Positions 34,795 through 45,525 of a DNA stretch of 64,000 nt are shown one piece after another. The stretch's first letter is position 1. Each line of letters starts with the position of its first letter. The position numbers were made by a program, and so were the translations under genes. Source of the stretch: Ursus arctos (taxonomy: Eukaryota; Chordata; Mammalia; Carnivora; Ursidae); NCBI RefSeq assembly GCF_023065955.2, contig NW_026622930.1, positions 23,661,449 through 23,725,448 on the forward strand. The letters are read 5' to 3'. The notes below the pieces were generated by a model. It ran no database searches. It was not told the origin of the DNA and worked only from the letters and a program-made list of their open reading frames with translations.

Positions 34795-34988
34795 GGTGGC
34801 CAGGAACTCAGCCTCTGGAGCCAGGAAGAATCCTGCTCTGCTGCTCACCAGTTGTGTGACCCTGAGCAAGTCACAACCTCTTGGAGCCTCCCATGTAATT
34901 ATCTACAAAAGAGAGCTCTTGACAGTACCTCCCTCCTAGGGTCACTGTGAACATTAAATGAGATGCTGCTTTAACATAATGCCTAACA
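34795..34988 (+). repeat. MIR
   Basis: 'CAGCCTCTGGAGCCAGGAAG', 'GTGTGACCCTGAGCAAGTC' and 'AACATTAAATGAGATGCTGC'. Its 3' end was the target of the next SINE. Confidence 0.85.
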
Positions 34989-35184
34989 GGGCACCTGGGT
35001 GGCTCAGTCAGTTAGGCATCTGCCTTTGGCTCAGGTCATGGTCCCAGGGTCTTGGGACTGAGTCCCGGGATCAAGTCCCATGTCCGTCCACCTGCTCGGA
35101 AGGGAGTCTGCTTCTCCCTCTACCCCCACCCCCCTGCTCATCTCTCTCTCTCTCAAATAAATAAAATCTTTAAAAAAAAAAGAT
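34989..35184 (+). repeat. SINEC
   Basis: Exact 16-bp repeat AACATAATGCCTAACA at 34973-34988 and 35185-35200. 34558 and 34989 are in tandem orientation, 216 bp apart. Confidence 0.95.
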
Positions 35185-35200
35185 AACATAATGCCTAACA

Positions 35201-36299
35201 TATTAAGAAATAAGACTTCTTTTCCTTAGTGTTATTTTAAACTTCCTTTCTTCTTCCCAGAGACACTGACAAACTGATGTAGAAGAACTCCTAGCACCTG
35301 GGAGACCAGGATTTGGCACAACCTGTACAATTTCTAAAGCAGGGGAGGAAGGCCACCCTATCTTGCTTTAACTGCGCAACCATTCCCCCTTTCAAACCAT
35401 TTCCCCACATCCCATCTGACCTTTACTTTCCGTCCAGGTCATCATCATCCCAACCTTCACGTGCACACATATTATCCCACATCCCCTCCACCAATGACAA
35501 TGTCCAAATTCTCTAGCAAGGCATCCAAGACACACCCCTACTCTCATTCCACCCAACCTTGCCAGCTTCATCTCCCAAATACCTCTTTACACTCAACAAC
35601 CCCCCATCCTTCTCTGAAGGATTTTGTGAGCCAGTCGCTTAGAGTGAGTTGCTCCTTCCTATCTGGTCTTATTATGCACTGCTTTTTTCTCTGAAGATCT
35701 GGTCCTGTATCTGCCTCTTCTACTGCATGCAAAGGGCAGAATTTGTTAACATATTACATAACTAATTAACAAGTCTGCTAACAAATACATGATTGAGTGA
35801 GTAAAAGAATGCATTTTGTCCCCATCTATTCTCAACATGGCAACTTCAGCCCAATTATGTACTCCCCTCCTCTCAACTCCCTAATGGCCCCCACCTCACT
35901 CAGATGAAGACCCAAGGCATCGCCCTACAGAGGGCAGCCCTAGACAATATATAAAGTGATGCCTGTGGCCAGAAGTGGCCCAGGGCTACAGTTTGCCAAA
36001 CCTGCCTTAACATAACAGATGCCCCAGAAGTATTTACTGAATGATTCAAGGGAGAAACTGTACCCCATGAGGGCCTGCACTGAGCCGGTAACAACACAGG
36101 TCCCCAGGTGAGAATCACCCCAGGGCTGTCAATTGGATGCCATCCTCCCCCAGCTATCCCCAGCACCACCTCCCAGCTCTTGCCTCTTTTAAACCCTATC
36201 TTCCTCATGCACCATCCTCCAGGCCTGTCCCTGTGGGCAACGAGGCTGCCCCTAGCCTTGAGATCACCCACCCTGGGAGGGGAAGCCTCAGCCAAGCAG
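35201..36299. other. Intron 1 sequence with L2-like patches
   Basis: 35380-35700 and 35860-36010 carry weak L2-type phrases ('CTCCCTAATGGCCCCCACC'). No exon or strong signal. Confidence 0.45.
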
Positions 36300-36580
36300 A
36301 CACAATTCCCAAGACCCGGTTTTCATGCAAATGTCCTCAGTAATAAAAGAGGTGGAAATTGAAAAACATAAAATAGATGATATAGGAGCCAAAGTACATC
36401 TAAATAGATTGGAGCTGGAGTTTTCCATCAGGTGTTGGTGGGTCTTTAATATGTAAATGAATCGCTTCCCTCGGGGTATTTTAAAAGACCCTGTCAGCCG
36501 TGAAATATGTCTGTCGATGAAAAACACCTTTCATTATTAAACCCTTTGCTAATGAATCGACTGCCCTGTTCTGTTTGCTT
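36300..36580. other. Repeat-free stretch with octamer-like sites (possible conserved element)
   Basis: A compact 280-bp segment without any repeat text, containing ATGCAAAT at 36325-36332, ATGTAAAT at 36451-36458 and several ATTA/TAAT cores ('CATTATTAAACC', 'GCTAATGAATCG'). Such composition is common in conserved intronic enhancers. Function is inferred, not shown. Confidence 0.35.
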
Positions 36581-36684
36581 GTCTGACTTTCACCTGAGTA
36601 ACCTCTCACAGGAGCACTCACTTTTGGGGAGGGAAGGGAGCTTGACGACACCACACGGAGACCCTAACACCTAAACGTCGAATA

Positions 36685-36900
36685 ACAATATTAGCAATGA
36701 CTAACCTTTACAAAGCCCCTTGCACTCATTATCTCCTTAGATACTCCACACAACCCAGTAAGATGAGACAAATATTATTATCATCCATAGGCATAAATAA
36801 GGACAGGAAGGAGCAGAGGGGATGAGAGATTTTCCCAGGTGACTCAGCTAGGAAACGGAAGCGTCAAAGCTTGAGCCCATCTATGGCACATGACCTCCTT
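36685..36900 (-). repeat. MIR
   Basis: 'CAAAGCCCCTTGCACTCATT', 'TATTATCATCCATAGGCATA' and 'GCAGAGGGGATGAGAG' follow reversed MIR. Confidence 0.75.
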
Positions 36901-38839
36901 CACGGACTTGCAGGGTTCCGTTCACCACTGTTCTTACCACTGTTCGCAGGTAACCGTGTCAGTCACTGTGGGCAGCGACTTTGATTTCTGACCCAAACAA
37001 TGGCAGCATGTAGAAGACATTGCGTGGAGCCCTGGAAATCAACATGTCAGAGTATCAACTGGATACTCGGGTTCACCAGAAACAACCCATCCCAGTCTGT
37101 GAGACATTTAGGAGAGCTGTGTTATTGTTGGATCTTCAAGAAGAATGGACTCCATCTTGCTGGACCATAAAGGAACACCCCAATGGGTGATGAAACAAGG
37201 CAAAAGGTCAAGTGTGGAAAGTTCTACGAATGGGAAGTTGACTGTCAAATGAAATGTCCATCCCCTGGACACAACTAAACGGGGAACCAACCACTTACTA
37301 TTTGTGGTGGGCCAATAAGTGGCTAGGCCACCCACCCACAGCCTTCTCCCCATGCCACATCCCAGGACAAGAAGCATGGAATCACCGTTCCCTGCTTGGT
37401 GCACAGGTGAGAATGGCCAGAGGAAAAGCACTTTGGGATCTAATTCTAGCAATCCCATAAGTGACCACAGCCTCCTCCCATTTCCTAAGGAGGCTATTAG
37501 AGAAATTGATTATTATTTCTTCTGGTCTGCTCCCAAGACTGGAACAGACCCAATAAGAGTGATCAGGTTTTCAGGAAAACCTGAAAATGTTTCCTGATGT
37601 GGCTAAAAAGCAAACAAGATAGATGATACCATCATGTCTCAAGTCTGGAAAGATGCAGAGCCGATGCAGGGACCATATAGTTGGTCTGATCAGGTTTCTA
37701 ACCTGCCCCGCCACCAATGATGCAGCCCAAATGTAATCATATTCCCTTTCCTAGGGTTTGATGCCCAGAAGGTGGCTGAATCAATATTGATTAAAGAAAG
37801 AAATCCCTGGCCGATGCCAAGGTCCCACAGCAGACAGGGAAAATAAATCTCACCCAAGCAAGGAATAGAAATTCTCCACTCAGTTCATCCTGAAAAAGTG
37901 GGGACTCAGGGAAAACAGTGGAAAACCAAACATAAAGAGCACGTGCCAGGTAAGAGGTGGGTCACTGGAATCCCTCTGACACAAAAATCTAAACCCAGGA
38001 GATTTAGTGAGTGAGTTGGGGGCCAGGGGTCTGAGCAGAGAGTGGGGGAATGGATGTCAGAACCAAGCACTATTCTTATCTTATAGGTCCTTGTCTGACA
38101 AGAAAATGTATCTAGCAGGAAGGAATAAAACGCAAACTCTCCCAGCAGGGATCAAATCTTACATCTGTGAGGGCTACTGAAAAAGAGCCAATCCAATAAC
38201 AACACAATAGAATATGATGTAACCCAGGAAAAATGACGCAAGTGTAGAATTCGTGAAAATCTGTATATACAACAATGTAGGGGCAAATTAACAGCGTACA
38301 CAGTAATATGCACATGTTTACCATAACTATAAAAAGTTAAACTGGCAAACAAGGACACAAAGGCCCATAACCTGGTGTGAAGAAAGAGTTGGTGCTTTAA
38401 GTTCACAGGACTTTTTTTCCTATAAAGCAGTAGTACTCAAAAGTAAGTCCCGGGCAGCATCTCCATCTCCTAGAACATATTAGAAATGCAAATTTCTGCT
38501 CCCCATCCCAGAGCTGGTGAATCAGAAACTCTGGCGATGGGGTCCAGAGTTCCGTGTACTAACAAGCCCTCCAGGTGATTCTGATGCAATTTGAGAAACT
38601 GAGAAATAAGAAAATGCTTAAAGAAAACATATGATGGCACAGATAAAGTCTAACTCACTTTCAACTCGACAAGTATCTCTTGAGCACCCACTAAGTGCCA
38701 ATTATCATGGACGTAATCAATAAATACTTGTTGAATTCGCTGACTTCCTACCTAGTAGGAAGTAAACGCCACTTAACCTGGGGACAGAGCTGTGCTAGGT
38801 GTCTCCCAGAGGCTGCTCGGCACATTTATAGCAAGAACT
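36901..38839. other. Intron 1 sequence between MIR and CpG island
   Basis: Nearly 2 kb with no SINE or L1. 38440-38590 contains 'AGCATCTCCATCTCCTAGAA' and 'CAGAAACTCTGGCGATGGGG', phrases of an old DNA-transposon family (MER5-like, by memory). No exon recognised. Confidence 0.45.
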
Positions 38840-39130
38840 GGAAGTGCAGGGCCCCGAAAGGTGCGGGAGATCAGGGGCGCTCCGGGGCACGCCGCGAGTC
38901 CAGGCGGAGGGTAGGGTTTTGTCTGCGTTCCCTGCTCTCGCCCAGACCACGCCCAGCCCGCCGCCGCCCGCGCCCCGGAGCCCGAAGACCACCGAGGGAG
39001 AGGTCGCCTGGGTGAGCCTCCTGATGCCCCCTCGTCCAGCTCCAGTCCTGCGTACGTCCGAGACCGCGCACCGAAGTAGCCAGTCCGCGCTTACGCCCAC
39101 TGGCTAACCTGGCGGGAGAGTCTCCGCAGA

Positions 39131-39141
39131 GGGGGCGGGGC
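39131..39141 (+). promoter_or_regulatory. GC box (Sp/KLF type)
   Basis: The sequence GGGGGCGGGGC matches the Sp1-type GC box. It lies about 160 bp inside intron 1 from the exon 1 donor, within the CpG island and next to the E-box at 39149. Confidence 0.5.
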
Positions 39142-39148
39142 CCTGCCG

Positions 39149-39156
39149 GTCACGTG
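39149..39156 (+). promoter_or_regulatory. E-box GTCACGTG (USF/MiT/MYC type)
   Basis: GTCACGTG includes the palindrome CACGTG and the GTCACGTG core preferred by USF and by TFEB/MITF-type factors. It is 8 bp from the GC box, inside the CpG island and downstream of exon 1. Occupancy is inferred only. Confidence 0.45.
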
Positions 39157-39298
39157 GCCACACACCGGCCCCGGTAACAAGGTCACAGGCCAGGGGTTCC
39201 TTCCCCACGGCCCGACCGGAGGTAGGCGCCCGGCGCATCTACACCGCCTCCCCCGCGCTCTACGCGCTGTGCGGCCCCGGCCCGCCTCCCCTACTCAC

Positions 39299-39400
39299 CC
39301 CAAGGGACACGGAACGCGGCGCCAGTTTCCACTCCACACGCGGGTGACGGAGTTCGCAGGGACTTCGCTCTCCGCCACCCGCTGATTGCGCCTAATGAAG
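39299..39400 (-). other. ADCK1: ADCK1 exon 1, non-coding (upper end approximate)
   Basis: On the minus strand the CpG island contains CCCTTGGG|GTGAGTAG, a strong donor with GT at 39298-39297. It lies in the right place and direction to splice to the exon 2 acceptor at 29124. No in-frame start codon is needed, because the start codon is in exon 2. The low-coordinate edge (39299) is set by the donor. The high-coordinate edge is a guess, placed just downstream of the ZNF143-like site. Other donors in the island cannot be excluded without transcript data. Confidence 0.6.
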
Positions 39401-39415
39401 CGGAGGTGCCGCGCG

Positions 39416-39434
39416 GCCTGCCGGGACTTGTAGT
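39416..39434 (-). promoter_or_regulatory. ZNF143/Staf (SBS) type binding site
   Basis: The minus strand reads ACTACAAGTCCCGGCAGGC. The family consensus I know is ACTACAANTCCCAGNRTGC, so this copy differs at two defined positions (A to G, T to G). SBS sites typically lie tens of bases upstream of start sites in CpG promoters of housekeeping and mitochondrial-protein genes. This one sits just upstream of the inferred exon 1 in the same direction. Confidence 0.65.
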
Positions 39435-39560
39435 CCGTGGTTCCCTAAGCCTCGGGCACTCGAGCCGCGGAACCCGCGCTCCTCCTGGACCGCTCCATCC
39501 GAGGAGTCAGAGGGGTCAAGACACCTTACCCGTTTCTGTGCCCGGCTGCGGACACACCGT

Positions 39561-39879
39561 GTTTCTGAAAACTTGTTTCGAATAGTCTTTCCGAAGGAGG
39601 AATAGATTCGTGTTCAGTGGAGGATGGAGTTGTGGGTTTGTGTATTTTAAATATGGTGTTAGAACAAATAGGCGAGGAAGACATTTACTGACGGTTGCCG
39701 AATGGTGAGAATGTGTTGATTAATCTTAGTTATCTTTGGCCCCCATTCGTTCATTCATTGTTCTGTTTCGCATGTTTATAAGATGTACTTTGGAGACATT
39801 CATCAGACATTCACTCATTTCACAAATATCTCTTGAGCTACTTCCTGGGGGAGCAGAGATGTGGGGCGGGGGGGGGGAT
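39561..39879. other. Upstream flank of ADCK1, no gene seen
   Basis: Composition drops back to AT-rich. A 10-base G run lies at about 39869-39878. Weak L2/MIR text ('CATTTCACAAATATCTCTTG') near 39815. Confidence 0.45.
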
Positions 39880-40700
39880 TCATCTATCAATTCAATCCAA
39901 TTGCAATCAAATTTCCAACAGGACTTTTTCTGGACTATCACAAGCTAATCTAAAATGTATAGGCAAAAACAAAGGGTAAAGCATTGCCAAAACAGTCTTG
40001 AAGGAGAGTAGCGTGTTTCAAGGACTTGGCCTTTCCGATGTCAATATTTATTATAATGTTGTAAAAATTAAGGCCATTTGGTATTAGTATAAGAAAAGCG
40101 GGGGGGGGGGGAGAAATCAGCCTAGAGAACCCAAAAACAGATCCAGGCTTATGTGGATATTGATATATGACAGAGCTGGCATTATAGTTCAATGGGGAAA
40201 GACACATCATTCAGTGCATGAGCTGGAACAAGCAGTTATCTGTTGGATCCCTCATTCACCCCACAGACAAAAACTAATTCCAGGTAGATTAAAGACTTTC
40301 AAGGGGAAAAACAAAATCAGAAATTTTAAAAGAAAATAGGGGCGCCTGGGTGGCTCAGTCATTAAGCGTCTGCCTTCAGCTCAGGTCATGATCCCAGGGT
40401 CCTGGGATTGAGCCCTGCATCGGGCTCCCCGCTCAGCGGGAGGCATGCTTCTCCCTCTCCCACTCCCCCTGCTTATTATGTTCCTTCTCTCACTGTCTCT
40501 CTGTCAAATAAATAAATAAAATCTTTAAAAAAATTTTTTGGAGAAAATAAAGGAAACATCCTGTGATCTCAGGGTAGGGTTTATTAAATGACACAAGCAT
40601 AAACTATATACAAACCTTTGATAAATTTGGACTGCATTAAATTCAATAACTTCTCTTCATCAAAGGGCATAAAAAGACAAGCCACAGACTCAGACAATTG
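39880..40700 (+). repeat. Old L1 ORF2 fragment, split by a SINE
   Basis: 'CAATTCAATCCAATTGCAAT', 'CAGAGCTGGCATTATAGTTC' and, after the SINE, 'CTTCTCTTCATCAAAGGGC' follow L1M ORF2. Broken frames. Confidence 0.75.
40339..40540 (+). repeat. SINEC, near consensus
   Basis: Head GGGGCGCCTGGGTGGCTCAG, body and A tail intact. The target duplication is short (GAAAATA-like) because the site is A-rich. Confidence 0.93.
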
Positions 40701-41712
40701 ATTCCCGGAGACAGCAGTAGTGAGAATTGCCTAATACAGCCCCCCACCCCACCCCCGCCACTGCTGTCTCAAGTTTGTGGTGTATACGTGCTAAGATAGG
40801 AACATAAATAATTTCCAAGCAGTATGAGAAGTGTGAGCCGGAGATATGAACAAAGAGGTATAGGAACACAAAGAAGGGAACAGTAATTTTGCCCAGGAGA
40901 TTCTGAAATGCTCCATAAACTAAGAACTGACTGGGAGGCTGGGAATTAAAGGTTGAATAGGGGCTCCCCTGGAGAAGGTTGCTCGCCTACAAAAAAATCA
41001 TAAAAAAGCATAAAGATGCAGTAAAATACAGTAAAAGACATAAAGGATATTTAAATTAAAACAGGAAGTTTAAAACCAGAGAGAAGACAGCATAAATATA
41101 TTAAAAACTTAGTATGGTTACTCTAACTGCACCCTAAGTTTAACTATGAAAATGTTACTAGCAGGCTAGCAGTTACCCTGAGGAAATAGAGACCTGTCAG
41201 TTTACACTCTGTGCCCTTTTATAATATTTGATTTTTTTACAATGAATGTGTGTATAATTTCTATAATTAAAATTTAATTATTTAAACATTTTTTTAATTT
41301 TAATTTTTAAGCCTTCAACTTCAACATGGTATGTTGAGTACACTCATTTAAATCTGCTCCTTCCTAAAATCCCATGAAAATGACAGGAAAGGAATTTTTT
41401 AAAAAGGCATAAAACCCAAAGGGAACAAATGAAGAGACAACAAATAGGAAAAACCAAAAAATGAATGTGGGAAGCTCCATCGCAGATAGGCAAACGAGGC
41501 ACTTATAAACAAGCGCCACAAATTCTGATTTTAGAATCTAGTCTGGGATCTAGACCTCCATAATCCTTAGAAAGCTCCCTCAGGGATTTTAATGGGCGGC
41601 CTAGTGGAAAAGCTCTGTCAAGGAGGCAGTTCATGTAGTAAAAAAGCTGGTGAATTGGGAGCAGTGGTTGTCAGGCCGGTTCGAATCACCTGGAGAGCTT
41701 TAACAGCCTTAC
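40701..41712. other. Intergenic, AT-rich, L1-like debris
   Basis: 40980-41290 has phrases of old LINE 3' ends ('TATAATTTCTATAATTAAA'). No gene. Confidence 0.4.
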
Positions 41713-41922
41713 TGGGGGGCCCCTGGGGGGCTCAGCTGGTTAAGTATCTGACTTTGCCTCAGGTCATGATCTCTGGGTCCTGGGACTGAGCCCCACATCG
41801 GGCTCCCTGCTGAGAGGGGGCGCCTGCTTGCTCCTCTGCCCTCTCCCCCATGGGCACACACACACCCACACATACATGCTCTCTCTTTCTTTCAAGTAAA
41901 TGACTAAAATCTTTAAAACAAT
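41713..41922 (+). repeat. SINEC, diverged
   Basis: Head GGGGGGCCCCTGGGGGGCTC is mutated. The body includes a (CA)-rich patch at 41857-41873. Confidence 0.88.
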
Positions 41923-42364
41923 AACAATCCTCCTGGGTCACACCCTGGCCCTCTTAAGTCATTTCTGGGGGGCAGGACCCAGGTGTAACTACTTTGTAGA
42001 GCTCCACAGAGGGTTTCAATGCCTATGCAAGGTTAGACACCACTGACTTAGAGTCAAGAGTCTTGTTTCAACTGTGTGACTTAAAGCAAGTTGTAGGCAA
42101 CTGATGGATCACTAAATTCTACCTCTGAAACTAATAATACAGCATATGTTAATAAAAATTAATTTTAAAAAGCAAGTTTTCTAATTTGGCAAAGCTTGAG
42201 CTTCCTTCTTGATTTACCAATGGTAAAATGATAAGATGGTAGTTTCCTTCTTAATTAAAGGTATTAATTATTATCTGTCCTACGTACCTCAGAGGTTCTT
42301 GTGAGGATCAGGTGAAATGGGGTATGTTCTTTGGAAACTGGATATTGCTGTAAAGACATGTGCC
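41923..42364. other. Intergenic, old repeat scraps
   Basis: 42045-42165 has MIR-like and LINE-end-like phrases ('CTGTGTGACTTAAAGCAAG'). Nothing else. Confidence 0.4.
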
Positions 42365-43290
42365 ATTATACTTAGAAGAAAATCCAAACTCTTTACCCAA
42401 CTCACCCAGCTCCCCCACGCCTGTTCCTACTCCTTCTATCTCTAGCTTCATTTCCCACCCTTCTCTCCCCCAGCTCATGCCACTCCAGCCCAACCAGCTT
42501 CCTGTCTGTCCCTCCACCTGCCAAACTGGCTGCTGCTAAGAGGCCCTTACACTCGCTATTCTCCCATAACTCCAAAGGTCTGCTCCATCCCACCGATCTG
42601 TTCTCTGTTCCAATGTCACCCCTCCAAGAGAGGCCATCCCTGACTACTCCTACTTACCACCACCACCCCACCTCATTCCCTGAGACACACTCTATCCCCT
42701 TACACTGCTTTATTGTTATAGCATTCATCAGTACTTGAAATTATATTATTCATTTGTTTAGATGGCTTTTATCTGTCTCCTCCACTAGACTATAAGCTTC
42801 ATGAGAGCAGGGATTTAGATCCTCAGTGCCTAGAGAGGAGACAGACATGAAAGAAGCAAAGAAACAACAGGATAGTTGTATAATGTAGTAAACCCTGTAA
42901 AGGAAAGAAAAAGGGGTGTGTGATAAAGACTACTAAACAGAGGCCAGAGATAATGTCTTTGAATAGAGAAGTCAGGCAAGGCGTCTTTGAGGAAACTGCA
43001 ACCTGATGGATGAACAAGTCAGCCATGGGGAAGATGAAGAAGTATATTCCAAATAGAGTGAAGAGCAAGTGCAAAGGCCCAGGGGCAGGAAAGAGCCTGG
43101 CACGCTTGAGGAACAGAGAGGAGCCCAGTGTAACGAAGCAGAGAGAATGGTGTGGGAGGAGGTAGGAGAGGCAGGGAGGGGCCAGGTCACACAGGGCCAC
43201 AGAGCACTCACTGATTTGGATTTTAGTCCAAGTGCAGTAGGAAGCCACTGAAGGGTTTTGTTGAGATGGGACGTGACCAAAGAAGCTAAA
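42365..43290 (+). repeat. L2-type remnants
   Basis: 42540-42840 matches L2 3' text ('CTTATTGTTATAGC'-like, 'GACTATAAGCTTCATGAGAG'). 43000-43290 holds the 'GAGCAAGTGCAAAGGCCCAG' and 'GGAAGCCACTGAAGGGTTTT' phrases of another old repeat portion. The 171-aa antisense frame here (43338-42823) is fortuitous. Confidence 0.6.
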
Positions 43291-44404
43291 TAGAAAATGC
43301 ACTGAGCAACCAAAGACACAGAGGGAAGCAGCTAACATATCTCAGAACCTGCCAAAGTCCCAGTTGAGTTTCTGAGGCAGCAGGGTCGGAAGTTGGTAAG
43401 CTGACTATTCAGAATGCTATCCAAAAGAAGTGTTCATGCGGGACTCTGTGTGTCTTGTCCCTGAAGTGGACCATCCAGGAGGAAGCATAAGACAGCAGCC
43501 ACCAGAGGAAAAGCAAGAGAATCCAAAGTGCAAGATTCTTGCTTAAGGCAATGAGAAAAGATTACTGCAGAGGGAGTAATAAGGGAACTGTGTTCTTTGC
43601 AGAAGGGAAAAGCCTTAAGGCCTATAGTAGAGGAAGCAGGACAGCTATATTTGGTCACAGCAGTATTCCAAAGGTGACCCTGCAGGAGTCACAGCTATAG
43701 AAGGAAGCATGAGCTGGAGGGCCAGAGCCTGTGTTAGCTCCTGCCCAGGACAGAGGGTCGATCCAGACCCAGGACCAGAAGGTCAGGGTCCAGCTATCCC
43801 CAGAGGGCAGTTGAGCATTTGCTAGAGGCTCTGCAGACCAATCCATACGCCATATGCCTTTGTGTGCTTGGGTCTAAGAGCAGAGGCTGAGGTCGAAGAG
43901 AGAGCAAGGCCTGCTGGCTCTGACCACTTCTACGTATCAATGACCATGAGATGCAAACCTTCTAGGCCTGTCCCATGGGATGGTCAGACTGGCCTGGACT
44001 TGATGGACGTCTAAAGGGATTTTTTTTTAACACCTGGGAGGAAGTAAATCAAGGTAAGTAATCTGGAATTCATTTCCAACCCAGGGGCTGGAGTGACACA
44101 GAGAGCAGGGATTTCTTACCTGCCTCTGACTAGCTGAGGGATCCCACAAAAAGCATACCACACAGGCCCTTTGGTTTTCGTCTTTCTTTTCCAGCTTTAT
44201 TGAGTTGTAATTGTCATACCCTTCAGTTTTCTAACTGTCATAAGGAAGAGGAAAATGCCTTGCAAGAAACAGCTGATATATCTCAGAGTAAAAACCAAAT
44301 GAATTCTTAACCAGAATTCTAAATCAGTTTACTGGAGAGATGTGTATGTGTGTGTGTGTGTACACATATATCACATATATATTTATATATGCTAATAAAT
44401 AGTA
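43291..44404. other. Intergenic sequence, no gene seen
   Basis: About 1.1 kb without clear repeats, apart from an L1M 3'-end scrap near 44190-44240 and a TG/TA-rich patch at 44341-44420. Confidence 0.45.
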
Positions 44405-44661
44405 TATATGCATATATATGCTATCATTTATCAAGCACTTACTGTTGCCAGAAGCTAGTCTAAGTGCTTTAAGTATGTTTTCTCATATAACTTTCATTAT
44501 ATATAAGATAGATAATTATTATTCCCATTTTATAGCTGAGCAAACTAAGGTACAGAAGTCAAGCAGCTTGTCCAAGATCACTCTGTAAGGGCATAGCTGG
44601 GATTCTGTCCCATGAGTCTGACTCCAGAACCCACACTCTGGAATGAGTAGCCCACACTGAT
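44405..44661 (-). repeat. MIR, nearly full length, split from its flank by a SINE
   Basis: 'ATTTATCAAGCACTTACTGT', 'TTCCCATTTTATAGCTGAGC' and 'GACTCCAGAACCCACACTC' follow reversed MIR. Confidence 0.85.
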
Positions 44662-44673
44662 CATAGGTGTATT

Positions 44674-44875
44674 GTTTGTTTGTTTGTTTGTTTGTTTTTA
44701 AAGATTTTACCCATTTATTTGACAGAGAGAGAGAGCACAAGCAGGGGGAACAGCAGAGGGAGAAGCAGACTCCCCACCGAGCAGGGAGCCCGATGCAGGG
44801 CTCCATCCCAGGACCCTGGGATCATGACCTAAGCTGAAGGCAGCATCTCAATCGACTGAGCCACGCAGGCGTCCC
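44674..44875 (-). repeat. SINEC, minus strand
   Basis: Exact repeat CATAGGTGTATT at 44662-44673 and 44876-44887. The tail carries (GTTT)n. Confidence 0.94.
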
Positions 44876-44887
44876 CATAGGTGTATT

Positions 44888-45467
44888 TAGAGGGAATCAT
44901 CTGAGGCAAATGTCTGGAGCCAAAGTCAGCTATGCCCTTGACATCTTTGAGCAGTTTTACAAGAAATGGGCAAGTTGGCTCAGCTTTGTTATCAACCATT
45001 AATTAACCGCAGCTCTCGGTTAAGAGGCAGGATGGACTAGGAGTTCAGTTAGCTGGTTCCATTCCTGCCTATGCTACTAGTTGACTGCTGACCTTGGACC
45101 TTGGACCTGTCATGTTTCCTTGCTGGGACTCAGGATCCTCTTTTGTAAAGTAAAGGAACTTCATGGGGAGAAGTCTAAGACTCTCCCAGCATTCACATTC
45201 CGTGATTCTTTGAGTCTGTAAGCAATGTCCAGCCTCCCTGGACTGACACTGAGGGCACAGCTGAGCAAGCCACTGGGCTGAATATACTCTGTGCCCTGCT
45301 GGAGGGCCTCTCTCCACCCTTCTCTGTCCTGCCCTGTGCCCAGGAGACTGATCAGCACAGGCCGCATCCTTGGGGCTCCACTGTCCTCTATCTTACAGTT
45401 GGGTTTGGCCACTGGTAAGCATAGGCAGGAGACAGGGAGGCCCAAGGAGAGAGAGGCTCAGCTATCT

Positions 45468-45525
<58 letters not shown>

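Larger units (their letters stand above)
1..39400 (-). other. ADCK1: ADCK1 gene, 5' part (exons 1-3; rest beyond the window)
   Basis: This span is the transcribed region visible here, read on the minus strand from a CpG-island promoter near 39.4 kb. It contains a non-coding exon 1 (39299 to about 39400), exon 2 (28979-29124), exon 3 (26320-26403) and intron 3, which leaves the window. The encoded residues 1-73 fit ADCK1, a mitochondrial member of the UbiB/ADCK atypical kinase family. Later exons, which would carry the KxGQ and kinase-like motifs, were looked for on the minus strand below 26.3 kb and not found. The transcription start is inferred from the promoter layout, so the upper boundary is approximate. 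Confidence 0.88.
38840..39560. promoter_or_regulatory. ADCK1: CpG-island promoter of ADCK1
   Basis: Base composition changes sharply from AT-rich intron to a roughly 700-bp GC-rich, CpG-dense block. Within it are a GC box, a CACGTG E-box, a ZNF143/SBS-like motif and the exon 1 donor. No TATA box is evident. CpGs continue on both sides of exon 1, so weak transcription in the opposite direction is possible. No SINE lies between 35185 and 40338, which fits a protected promoter zone. Confidence 0.85.

Noticed and set aside
42823..43338. 171-aa minus-strand frame with hydrophobic stretches
   Set aside because: Covers L2-type repeat text; apparent membrane segments come from antisense GA/CT-rich sequence.
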